Shown piece after piece: positions 1 to 7,468 of a stretch of DNA of 64,000 bases; within the stretch, counting starts at the first letter, position 1; the number at the start of each line of letters is the position of its first letter. The stretch is from the NCBI GenBank assembly GCA_036274115.1, contig DASUGI010000036.1, forward strand, positions 1 through 64,000. Direction: 5' to 3'. A program made the position numbers and the translations under genes. Source of the stretch: JADLHS01 sp036274115 (lineage in GTDB: Bacteria > Verrucomicrobiota > Verrucomicrobiia > Limisphaerales > JADLHS01). The notes under the pieces are model-generated. The model did not search any database, was not told the origin of the DNA, and saw only the letters and a list, made by a program, of their open reading frames with translations.

Positions 1-285
1 CGAGGGGTGTTTGAAGAACTGGACCAGTGGATCCGGCGGAAACTGCGCTGCCTGGAATGGAGAAAGTGGAAGCGTGGCCGGACGCGGCGCAAACGATTGA
101 TCGCCCTGGGACTGGACGGGAAGGTAGCCCGCGCCAGTGCCTTCAATGGCCATGGACCATGGTGGAACTCGAATGCATCACACCTGAACGCCGCTCTTCC
201 AACCTCCTATTTTCGGCGAATGGGGTTGACCCTGCTCCGTGAGGAAGTGGCCTGGCAGACTGCGCTGCGAGCAGCGAGGTCTTAA
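1..285 (+). CDS. ltrA: Group II intron reverse transcriptase/maturase, C-terminal part
   Basis: The frame is open from the left edge and stops at 283-285, so only the last 94 codons of an intron-encoded protein are present. The sequence matches the maturase-specific (GIIM) domain: a run of basic residues beginning LDQWIRRKLRCLEWRKWKR, then NGHGPWWNSNASHLNAAL before a hydrophobic end. This domain binds the intron RNA and helps splicing and retrohoming. The reverse transcriptase domain would lie outside the window. The intron RNA domains V and VI follow directly, as expected for an ORF located in domain IV. Whether the element is intact cannot be judged from here. Confidence 0.9.
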   Translation, partial: RGVFEELDQWIRRKLRCLEWRKWKRGRTRRKRLIALGLDGKVARASAFNGHGPWWNSNASHLNAALPTSYFRRMGLTLLREEVAWQTALRAARS

Positions 286-363
286 TGAACCGCCGTGATA
301 CGGAACCGTACGTCCGGTGGTGTGGGAGGACAGTGAGGTTCTAACCCTCACTTCCTACCCGAT
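286..363 (+). mobile_element. 3' end of a group II intron (domains V and VI)
   Basis: Domain V can be drawn at about 287-322 as a stem closed by GAACCGCC and GGTGGTG, with an upper helix TACG-GAAC-CGTA carrying a GAAC loop. Domain VI is a hairpin at about 328-355 built on AGTGAGG and CCTCACT, with unpaired A residues near the loop where the branch point would be. The likely 3' splice site is after CCTACCCGAT at 363, an ending I associate with bacterial introns of class B/C type. The 5' part of the intron is outside the window. The boundary is inferred from the consensus, not proven. Confidence 0.75.
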
Positions 364-400
364 GACTTGAGCAAAATGGACGGAAGGCAGCCAGACTGAA

Positions 401-463
401 CTCACGCAAAGGCGCAAAGCTGCGGGAAAGCATTCCTTCGCGACCTTCGCGCCTTAGCGTGAG
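401..463. repeat. Inverted repeat between intron and glycosidase gene
   Basis: The left arm CTCACGCAAAGGCGCAAAG (401-419) pairs with 445-463, whose reverse complement is CTCACGCTAAGGCGCGAAG, 17 of 19 identical. It lies 38 bp past the intron end and just downstream of the minus-strand glycosidase stop codon, so it could end that transcript or be a dispersed palindromic element. No T-run follows on either side. Confidence 0.7.
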
Positions 464-478
464 GCTATCTTGTCTCGT

Positions 479-2356
479 TCAGTTCGCTGAGGCACGGCGC
501 GTGACCGGAGGCGTTGTTCCATTGTGGACCTCATACAACCGCCCATGCGTGAACTTCGCGGCGGCAACCATTTCTGCGTAGGGCTGATCGGTGACGTCCA
601 CGAAACCGATGTTGTAATTCTCGCCGTCGTTGCGCCCGGTCGCCGGCTGATCCAGCCATTGAAACCAATGCGCGCCAATCACCGCCGGATGCGACGCGCT
701 CTGCTCGACGTAATACCGGTATCCGGCGGCACGTTCTTCCTGATTCATGGCCTGCACCAATCCCGGAGCCATTCCGCGTTCCGGCGCGCCCAGGTGAAAC
801 TCGCCGATGATAATCGGCCGCTCCACCAACCGGTAGATTCGGTCTAACGTCGATTGCGGTGGCGCTGGCCGGTAGATGTTCACGCTGAACACATCAAACC
901 CGCGTGCGGCCTTGATGATGTCGTCATGCACTTCCCCGCCGAAGCGAATGCCGAGGTTCAAGTGGTTTGGCGCACTCTTACGAACCGCCGCATTGATCGT
1001 GTCGAGATAATGCTGAAACGCAGCGAGCACAAATTCCTTGCGCTTTGCCGCGCTGTCGCCGGCGGCCAGGTGAGCTTTCAGTTTCGATTGTATTTCAGTG
1101 GACGGACCGGCGAGAATTGCATCGCACAATTGACTTTCACGCCCGGGCCAGGGCGGTTCGTTGCCAATGAAGATTCCGAGCATGTAAGGGTCGTCCCGAA
1201 AGGCGGCGAGTTGGCTTGCGGCGGCTTCCTCGGCTCGACGCGCAAAATCCGCGGCATAGACATCCGGCATGCCCATGACCGATGCGCCCATTTGCCAGCC
1301 GCGCATCATCAGGGCGTAGGGAACGCGGGCTTCCGGCTGATTACGACTCGGAGCGCCCCAATTGTGCATCGTGTTGAAACCCCAGGAGGCCATGCGCTTT
1401 GTGGTCAAATCAGCCCAGGGTGCACGCCAATCGGATCCGTAGCGCCGCTGAAGATTCCAGGTGTAGAACGAGCCGCGCCCACCACGCCCCGAACCCTGAT
1501 TCTGTGGCGCCAGCGCCGCAAATAAATCCTCCCGCCCCGCAACGCGGGTGCCAGCGCCAGTTCCCACTCCATTCACGCCGGCGGAATAAAACAAGTGGCC
1601 ATCCGGACAGACAAACCACCAGCGCCCGTTGATTCGTTCGACGCGAAAGAATCCAGTGGCCCTGGCGCTCGTGTTTTTGAATCCGCCGTAAACGCATCGG
1701 GTAGTCACAGCGGCATTGAGTTCTTCCGCTTCAGCAGCCCAGGCTCGCTTGAGTTCCTCCAGCGAACTCACCTTCCCTTTCCACTCGGCATGACGGTATT
1801 GTCCGAACTCGTCAATCAACGGCTTGCCCTCCAGCACGGCATCGCCGGGATCGGTCTTCGCGAGACTCACCGACCGAAGCTCAAACGTGGGCGACTCCAC
1901 TGGATTCGGCAGCGACACAGTCAGGGCAGTCACGTTGGTCGTGGGGCCATAGCCGCTGGAGTGAATGTTGATCCAATACGAACTGCGCGGCTGGTTGTAG
2001 GTTGCCGCCATGTCATGCGCACTACCGGGAGGCTGCCGATAATAGCGCAGCGGAATGGCGGCACGCACCCAAACGCCCGCGAACGGACCAATGCGTTTGG
2101 CGAAGTGGCCCGCCGAGGTTTGAAGCCCCAGGTCAAATCGCTGAGAGAACGAAGCCTTGAACTCCAACACGAGGAAGTCGTACTCAGACCAATCACTGGG
2201 CAGTTCGGGATTCAGTTCCTTGAGCGGCCACTTCTGCTCGGAACGCGAGTTGTTGAAGGTGACCTGCACCGGGAGCGCCGCCGGCACGGCATGAGGAACG
2301 AGGAGCGTAACCAGGATTGCGAGAGCGCCACGTCTGAAGGCTTTCATGGGTGACAT
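479..2356 (-). CDS. Secreted agarase-like glycoside hydrolase (clan GH-A, GH50-like)
   Basis: The protein is about 625 residues when started at 2356, where MSPMKAFRRGALAILVTLL gives a signal peptide ending near AVPAA; the frame is open further upstream to 2533 but that stretch does not look coding. The first 220 residues are a beta-sandwich-like region. Then comes the block PLIDEFGQYRHAEWKGKV followed by GRWWFVCPDGHLFYSAGVN, which I associate with GH50 beta-agarases. Two acids fit a retaining clan A enzyme: E400 in GNEPPW (acid/base) and E519 in IGEFH (nucleophile). It should hydrolyse a beta-linked galactan or similar glycan outside the cytoplasm. The exact substrate is unproven, and there are no co-transcribed partners. 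Confidence 0.65.
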   Translation of the reverse strand: MSPMKAFRRGALAILVTLLVPHAVPAALPVQVTFNNSRSEQKWPLKELNPELPSDWSEYDFLVLEFKASFSQRFDLGLQTSAGHFAKRIGPFAGVWVRAAIPLRYYRQPPGSAHDMAATYNQPRSSYWINIHSSGYGPTTNVTALTVSLPNPVESPTFELRSVSLAKTDPGDAVLEGKPLIDEFGQYRHAEWKGKVSSLEELKRAWAAEAEELNAAVTTRCVYGGFKNTSARATGFFRVERINGRWWFVCPDGHLFYSAGVNGVGTGAGTRVAGREDLFAALAPQNQGSGRGGRGSFYTWNLQRRYGSDWRAPWADLTTKRMASWGFNTMHNWGAPSRNQPEARVPYALMMRGWQMGASVMGMPDVYAADFARRAEEAAASQLAAFRDDPYMLGIFIGNEPPWPGRESQLCDAILAGPSTEIQSKLKAHLAAGDSAAKRKEFVLAAFQHYLDTINAAVRKSAPNHLNLGIRFGGEVHDDIIKAARGFDVFSVNIYRPAPPQSTLDRIYRLVERPIIIGEFHLGAPERGMAPGLVQAMNQEERAAGYRYYVEQSASHPAVIGAHWFQWLDQPATGRNDGENYNIGFVDVTDQPYAEMVAAAKFTHGRLYEVHNGTTPPVTRRASAN

Positions 2357-2600
2357 CTTGTCCGATTCACCACCTGGCACAACGGTTTTTGATAGGCATA
2401 TTTTGCTCAACAACGACTGCGGAAGGCCGCTCAGCGCGATTGTTAATAGATTGAGCTTGGCGCACGGGCCAAACCTCGCTATCACCTCCCGGACACAAGC
2501 CATTGATTTCGTGACCCGGGCCGCGGCCGCCAATCCGAATCAGGTCTGGCCGGCAATTTCGATTTCGCGAGTCATCAGGCAAAAACCATAACCAACAAAC
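2357..2600. promoter_or_regulatory. Divergent intergenic region between glycosidase and glnA
   Basis: This 244 bp region must hold promoters for the minus-strand glycosidase and the plus-strand glnA. No convincing sigma-70 boxes could be fixed by eye. A TGGCAC at 2375-2380 resembles half of a sigma-54 site but lacks the TTGC partner. There is no good Shine-Dalgarno sequence before the glnA ATG. Confidence 0.4.
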
Positions 2601-4013
2601 ATGAGCACACCCAAAAGCGTAATCCAAATGGCCAAGGAGGCCGGGGCGAAGATGGTGGACGTGAAGTTCGTGGACACCTTCGGCACCTGGCAGCATTTCA
2701 GCGTTCCGGTCGGCGAATTGACCGAAGATGTGTTTGAAGAGGGCTTCGGTTTTGACGGGTCATCCATTCGCGGTTGGAAGAGCATCGAAGCTTCCGACAT
2801 GCTCGCCATGCCCGATCCGGATTCGGCATTCATCGACCCCTTCATGGCTGTGCCGACTTTGTCCGTGACCTGCACCATCGCCGAAACCGGCACCAAGGAA
2901 GCCTACAATCGCGACCCGCGCGGCATCGCGCAACGCGGTGAAGCCTACCTCAAGAGCACCGGGCTGGCAGATACGGCGGTGTTCGGTCCGGAAGCTGAGT
3001 TCTTCATCTTCGACAACGTGCAGTTCGACAGCCGTTCGAACGGCACATTCTACTCCGTGGACTCGGACGAAGCGGTTTGGAATACCGGTCGCGACGAAAT
3101 GCCGAATCTCGGATACAAGATTCGCCACAAGGAAGGCTACTTCCCCGTCGCACCGATCGATACGCAACAGGACATCCGGACGGAGATGTGCCTTGTGATG
3201 GAATCGCTCGGCATCAAGATTGAACGGCAGCATCACGAAGTCGCCACCGCGGGTCAGGCGGAAATCGATTTTCGCTTCGACACGCTCGTGAAAACGGCCG
3301 ACACGATGATGCTCTACAAATACGTCATCAAGAATGTCGCCCGGAAACACGGCAAGACCGTGACGTTCATGCCGAAACCTCTCTTTGGCGACAACGGCAG
3401 CGGCATGCATACGCATCAATCGCTTTGGAACAAGGGCAAGCCATTGTTCGCAGGCAAAGAATACGCCGGTCTTTCGCAGATGGCGTTGCATTACATCGGC
3501 GGCATTCTGAAGCACGCCAAAGCGCTGGCGGCGATTTGCAATCCGACGACCAACAGCTACAAGCGACTCGTCCCCGGCTACGAAGCGCCCGTGAATCTGG
3601 CTTACAGCGCCCGCAATCGTTCAGCGGCCATTCGCATTCCGACTTTCAGCGAAAGTCCGAAAGCCAAGCGCATCGAGTATCGCCCGCCAGACCCGGCGGC
3701 AAATCCGTACCTCTGCTACACCGCGTTGTTGATGGCCGGGTTGGATGGTGTCTTGAACAAGATCGATCCCGGTGAGCCGATGGACAAAAACCTCTATGAG
3801 TTGCCGCCAGAAGAACACGCCAAAATTCCGCAGATGCCCGGCAGTCTGGAAGAGGCTTTGAACCACTTGGAAAAGGATCACGCCTTCCTGCTCAAGGGCG
3901 ACGTGTTCACTGCTGACTTCCTCGACATGTGGATCAGTCACAAGCGCAAAGAACACGACGCGCTTCGCCTGCGTCCACATCCCTACGAATTCTTCCTCTA
4001 CTACGACGTATAG
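2601..4013 (+). CDS. glnA: Glutamine synthetase type I
   Basis: The 470-residue protein is full length for GSI and makes glutamine from glutamate, ammonia and ATP in the cytoplasm as a dodecamer. Landmarks are FGFDGSSIRGW near residue 50, the FGPEAEFFIFD metal-binding strand near 130, the GSGMHTHQSLW segment near 265 and the loop NPTTNSYKRLVPGYEAP near 315. Tyr399 in KNLYELPPEE is at the position that is adenylylated in enterobacterial GlnA, so control by adenylylation is possible. The gene stands alone between a divergent glycosidase and its own terminator; no glnB or ntrBC is adjacent. Confidence 0.97.
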   Translation: MSTPKSVIQMAKEAGAKMVDVKFVDTFGTWQHFSVPVGELTEDVFEEGFGFDGSSIRGWKSIEASDMLAMPDPDSAFIDPFMAVPTLSVTCTIAETGTKEAYNRDPRGIAQRGEAYLKSTGLADTAVFGPEAEFFIFDNVQFDSRSNGTFYSVDSDEAVWNTGRDEMPNLGYKIRHKEGYFPVAPIDTQQDIRTEMCLVMESLGIKIERQHHEVATAGQAEIDFRFDTLVKTADTMMLYKYVIKNVARKHGKTVTFMPKPLFGDNGSGMHTHQSLWNKGKPLFAGKEYAGLSQMALHYIGGILKHAKALAAICNPTTNSYKRLVPGYEAPVNLAYSARNRSAAIRIPTFSESPKAKRIEYRPPDPAANPYLCYTALLMAGLDGVLNKIDPGEPMDKNLYELPPEEHAKIPQMPGSLEEALNHLEKDHAFLLKGDVFTADFLDMWISHKRKEHDALRLRPHPYEFFLYYDV

Positions 4014-4028
4014 TTTTATCGGAGGAAC

Positions 4029-4060
4029 AACGGCGCGGATTCACTTCCGCGCCGTTTTTT
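4029..4060 (+). terminator. Rho-independent terminator of glnA
   Basis: AACGGCGCGGA (4029-4039) pairs perfectly with TCCGCGCCGTT (4046-4056) around a six-base loop, and the T-run extends to 4060. It starts 15 bp after the glnA stop codon. Confidence 0.9.
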
Positions 4061-4137
4061 GTTTGTCGGCAGAAACCGCGGGCAGCCCAGCCTGGCTTTC
4101 TCAGGGTCCAAGAACTGGCGAGCATCCGAGCGCTGTT

Positions 4138-4161
4138 CCCTCTCCCCTTGAGGGGAGAGGG
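4138..4161. repeat. Short palindromic repeat
   Basis: CCCTCTCCCC-TTGA-GGGGAGAGGG is a perfect 10-bp inverted repeat followed by TCAGGGTGAGGGG, a motif of a type found dispersed in many bacterial genomes. It lies in the gap between the glnA terminator and the radical SAM gene. The rest of 4061-4248 shows no gene. Confidence 0.75.
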
Positions 4162-4248
4162 TCAGGGTGAGGGGTGAAAACAACAGCGTCGACGAAGTTC
4201 AAGTTCTCCACCTTTGCTTCAAGGGGTGGAACTGGTAAACTCTCTGCA

Positions 4249-5838
4249 ATGTCGGACATTGTCCTTGCGGCGCTCAACGCCAAGTTCATTCATGCGTCAT
4301 TCGGTCTTCGTTACCTGATGGCGAACCTGGGGGAATTGAAATCGCGCGCACGGCTGCTGGAGTTCGACATCAACCAACGGCCGCTCGACATCGCGGAAAA
4401 ACTACTTGCCGCAAATCCACGAATCATCGGGCTGGGCGTTTACATTTGGAACGTAACCGAAACCACCGAAGTCGTCGCGGCCATCAAACGGATTAAACCG
4501 GAAATCACCGTCATTCTCGGTGGCCCGGAAGTCAGCTACGAAACCGAGCAACAGGAAATCGTTCGACTGGCGGATTACGTCATCACTGGAGAGGCGGATT
4601 TGAAGTTCGCCGAGGTCTGCCGCCAATTGCTGGAGCGCCGGTCTCCGCCCCGGCCCGATTCAGATGATGCGCCATCACGCGTGGGTTCGGAGAACGGCGC
4701 TCCCAAAGTCATTCCCGCTCCCCTGCCCGACTTCTCGAAACTCGCGCTCCCCTACGACCTTTATGATAAGCGCGACATCGCCCACCGAATCATCTACGTG
4801 GAAGCATCGCGCGGCTGCCCGTTTACTTGCGAGTTTTGTCTGTCGTCATTGGACGTCCCGGTACGCGCCGTTCACATCGACGCCTTCCTCGCTGAGATGC
4901 AAAAGCTGCTCGATCGCGGCGCGAAGCAATTCAAGTTCGTCGATCGCACCTTCAACCTGAGCGTTCCAACCAGTCGCGCCATCCTCGAGTTTTTTCTCCA
5001 ACGTCATCAGCCCGGGAACTTCTATCACTTCGAGATGATTCCAGACCGACTCCCCGAAGCGCTGCGCGAAGTCATCGCAAAGTTTCCACCCGGCACGTTG
5101 CAGTTCGAAGTCGGCATCCAAACCTTCAACGAACAGGTTGCTGGATTGATCAGCCGAAGGCAGAACTACGACCGGCTCGCGGACAACTTGCAGTTTCTGC
5201 GCGGCAACACCGGAGTTCATATCCATGCGGACTTGATCGTGGGTTTGCCGGGCGAGTCCATGGAGAGCTTTGGCGCGGGCTTTGATCGCCTCATTGCCCT
5301 GCGCCCGCAGGAAATTCAAGTGGGCATCCTGAAGCGGCTGCGCGGGACACCCATCGTTCGGCACGACGCCGAATGGCAAATGGTTTACAATCCGCATCCG
5401 CCCTACGAAATCCTGCAAACCAGGCTGATTGATTTCCCCACCATGCAACGGCTGCGTCGCTTCGCTCGTTACTGGGATCTGGTCGGCAACTCCGGCAATT
5501 TTGTTGAAACCACGCCGTTGATCTGGAGTGGAGGCCGCTCACCTTTCCAGTCATTCCTGCACTGGTCTGACTGGCTCTATGAGCGAACGGGTCGGACGGA
5601 TGCCATTGCGCTTTTGCGACTGATGCACCTGCTCTTCGAGTTTCTAACAAGCGAGGCAAAGTTGTCCCACCAAACTGTCGCAGCAGCCCTGTGGCGGGAT
5701 TACCAACGCGGTGGACGCAATGACAAGCCCGATTTCCTTTGCGACCACCTTCCGGCCAGCACCCCGGTCGCGCGCCGAGAGCGAACGCAATCCTTGAGGC
5801 GCCAGGCCCGCCATGCGGCTACGGCAGACTTGCCTTAG
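4249..5838 (+). CDS. Radical SAM protein with cobalamin-binding-like N-terminus (DUF4080 type)
   Basis: The start is placed at the ATG beginning MSDIVLAALNAKFIHASFG, giving 529 residues; the frame is open 25 codons further upstream but that part covers a dispersed repeat. Residues 1-130 form a Rossmann-like B12-binding fold with IIGLGVYIW and VILGGPEVS, although the DxHxxG cobalamin motif is not visible. The radical SAM core carries the 4Fe-4S cysteines C190, C194 and C197 in CPFTCEFC. The C-terminal third resembles DUF4080. The reaction is unknown for this group; a methylation or tRNA/cofactor modification is possible. It is a single gene with no obvious operon partner. Confidence 0.8.
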   Translation: MSDIVLAALNAKFIHASFGLRYLMANLGELKSRARLLEFDINQRPLDIAEKLLAANPRIIGLGVYIWNVTETTEVVAAIKRIKPEITVILGGPEVSYETEQQEIVRLADYVITGEADLKFAEVCRQLLERRSPPRPDSDDAPSRVGSENGAPKVIPAPLPDFSKLALPYDLYDKRDIAHRIIYVEASRGCPFTCEFCLSSLDVPVRAVHIDAFLAEMQKLLDRGAKQFKFVDRTFNLSVPTSRAILEFFLQRHQPGNFYHFEMIPDRLPEALREVIAKFPPGTLQFEVGIQTFNEQVAGLISRRQNYDRLADNLQFLRGNTGVHIHADLIVGLPGESMESFGAGFDRLIALRPQEIQVGILKRLRGTPIVRHDAEWQMVYNPHPPYEILQTRLIDFPTMQRLRRFARYWDLVGNSGNFVETTPLIWSGGRSPFQSFLHWSDWLYERTGRTDAIALLRLMHLLFEFLTSEAKLSHQTVAAALWRDYQRGGRNDKPDFLCDHLPASTPVARRERTQSLRRQARHAATADLP

Positions 5839-5864
5839 GCCCGTCGATCCATATCATCTGTGGC

Positions 5865-6020
5865 ATGAAATTTCTGTTGTCGATCATTGTTTACCTGCTT
5901 CTCGCGGCTTTGCTGGCCTGGGGAATCCTGCTGATGATGCACGGCAAACCATGGTTATTGATCGGCAGTGTGGTGGCCTACATCGTTGCAGTCGCCAGAA
6001 TCGGCTGCCTTTCGCACTGA
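5865..6020 (+). CDS. Small hypothetical membrane protein (51 aa)
   Basis: The ATG at 5865 opens 51 codons that are almost entirely hydrophobic: one helix over residues 3-24 and a second over residues 29-48, with a short HGKPW turn between. It follows the radical SAM stop by 26 bp on the same strand and may be co-transcribed. No family is recognised and the length alone does not prove a gene; the two clean membrane segments are the main support. Confidence 0.5.
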   Translation: MKFLLSIIVYLLLAALLAWGILLMMHGKPWLLIGSVVAYIVAVARIGCLSH

Positions 6021-6034
6021 CAGATTCGCCGTCC

Positions 6035-7453
6035 TTACTGAGGGGCCGGCACTGCGAGTGTCTTCTGAACTGCCGGAATAACCTGAGACCACGGGGCGCA
6101 ACTCCTGTCCGCCATGCCCGCAGCAATCCCCGCTGCCGCCGCGGATGAAACCGATGTGCCGCGCGACCCATAGGTCAACCCATTGTAAGAAAAGATCACG
6201 GTTCCCGGCGCGCCGGCGTCCGGCGGGGTGCCCACGTTGGCGTAAGAGGCCACCTTGCCGCGTTCCACTGCCGTCACCGAAATCACCTCAGGATAGGCCG
6301 CAGGAAAAAAGGGCGTGTTACTGCCGTCGTTACCAACCGCGGCGAAAACGGGGATGTTATTTTGAGCCAGTTGTTTCACCGCGTCCCGCAACAAGGGACT
6401 GTCACCGTAGCCACCCAGGCTGGCGTTAATAACTGTTGCGCCCCGATTACCGGCCAGAATCATGCCCGCCGCCACGTTAAACGTGTTGGCAGAGGCGCTG
6501 TTGCCGAAGACATCCACGGACAAAACTTTCACGCTGGTAGAACTCTGACCTGAAGCCTGCATACCTTGATAAAAGGAGTTTACCATGGCGGTTTGGTGCG
6601 TCGGTTGGAGACTGCTGTCCACCGGCGCCGCTTCGCCGGTCACCGTGAGCCGCTCCTTCACGAAAGGTTCCAGCTGCGGCCCCAGCGCCTGCAATGCGGT
6701 ATCCACGAAGCCAACCACAACCTTGCAGTCCTCTCCTTTCGGCGGATCCAGCTTCAACCTGGTTTCCGGCGCGGCCATGCCGAGATTCTGCGGTGATTGG
6801 GGGCGATCCACATAAAAGTTGTCCTGCACACTGGTGACGTCTGGATTGGCCGCCAGAAGCTTGCGGGCGCTCTGGGTGGCTTCCTCGTCTTGAAACTGCA
6901 GGCGATACGCGTTCAGTTCCGGAATGTGGCCAACGACTTTCGCGCCAAGTCGCCGCGCCAATTCTTCGATATCAGTCCCGGGCTTGACTTGCACAATCAA
7001 CTCGTTCGGAACGCGCTTGGCTACCGCTGGCCGCCGGACGCTGCTGCCCCAAACCGGCCGGTTGGCGTTCTTCATGGTCGTGCGAAACACGTAGAGCCGT
7101 TGAATGCCGTTCGTCGGCGGCATGATGGCAAAGTTCATCTCACCCAGCAACAGCCGCAATGCCTGGCGCGACGGCAGGTCCTTGAACTTGACCGAGGATT
7201 TGAAGCTATCGTCAGGTTCGACAAAAACATTCCAGCCGGTCTGACCCGCAATTTCCTCCAGCAACCCGACCAATTCCCAGTCACGCACATCCGCCGAAAC
7301 GCGGTCGGTCGCTTTGTTCCAGGAAAGAGTGTTCGTCGTCGCAGCCCAACCGGGCATGCCAGCAAGGCAAAGCCCCAGCAGCAACAGCCCGCAGGCTGCA
7401 CGACGCACACGCTTCATCGTTTCCATTGACGATTGGAACAACGGAGTGTTCAT
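6035..7453 (-). CDS. Secreted subtilisin-family (S8) serine protease with N-terminal STN-like domain
   Basis: The protein has 472 residues with a signal peptide (KRVRRAACGLLLLGLCLAG). Residues about 40-115 resemble the secretin/TonB short N-terminal domain: DWELVGLLEEIAGQTGWNVF, then VKFKDLPSRQALRLLL. After an inhibitor_I9-like segment (ELIVQVKPG) comes the peptidase, with catalytic D251 in VGFVDT, H286 in PTHQTAM, S434 in RGTSVSS and the oxyanion Asn in AAVGNDG. The histidine box differs from the usual HGTHVAG. The TIGR03790 gene lies 15 bp upstream on the same strand, so the two are probably one transcript. Starts at residues 10 or 13 are also possible. The substrate is unknown. Confidence 0.85.
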   Translation of the reverse strand: MNTPLFQSSMETMKRVRRAACGLLLLGLCLAGMPGWAATTNTLSWNKATDRVSADVRDWELVGLLEEIAGQTGWNVFVEPDDSFKSSVKFKDLPSRQALRLLLGEMNFAIMPPTNGIQRLYVFRTTMKNANRPVWGSSVRRPAVAKRVPNELIVQVKPGTDIEELARRLGAKVVGHIPELNAYRLQFQDEEATQSARKLLAANPDVTSVQDNFYVDRPQSPQNLGMAAPETRLKLDPPKGEDCKVVVGFVDTALQALGPQLEPFVKERLTVTGEAAPVDSSLQPTHQTAMVNSFYQGMQASGQSSTSVKVLSVDVFGNSASANTFNVAAGMILAGNRGATVINASLGGYGDSPLLRDAVKQLAQNNIPVFAAVGNDGSNTPFFPAAYPEVISVTAVERGKVASYANVGTPPDAGAPGTVIFSYNGLTYGSRGTSVSSAAAAGIAAGMADRSCAPWSQVIPAVQKTLAVPAPQ

Positions 7454-7468
7454 GGCTTAATTGCGGCG

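Noticed and set aside
2375..2391. Sigma-54-like site (TGGCAC) before glnA
   Set aside because: The -12 element TTGC is replaced by a T-run and the distance to glnA exceeds 200 bp; I do not call it a promoter.
4174..4248. Longer start for the radical SAM protein
   Set aside because: The extra 25 codons begin within a dispersed repeat and the family N-terminus begins at MSDIVLAALNAKF.
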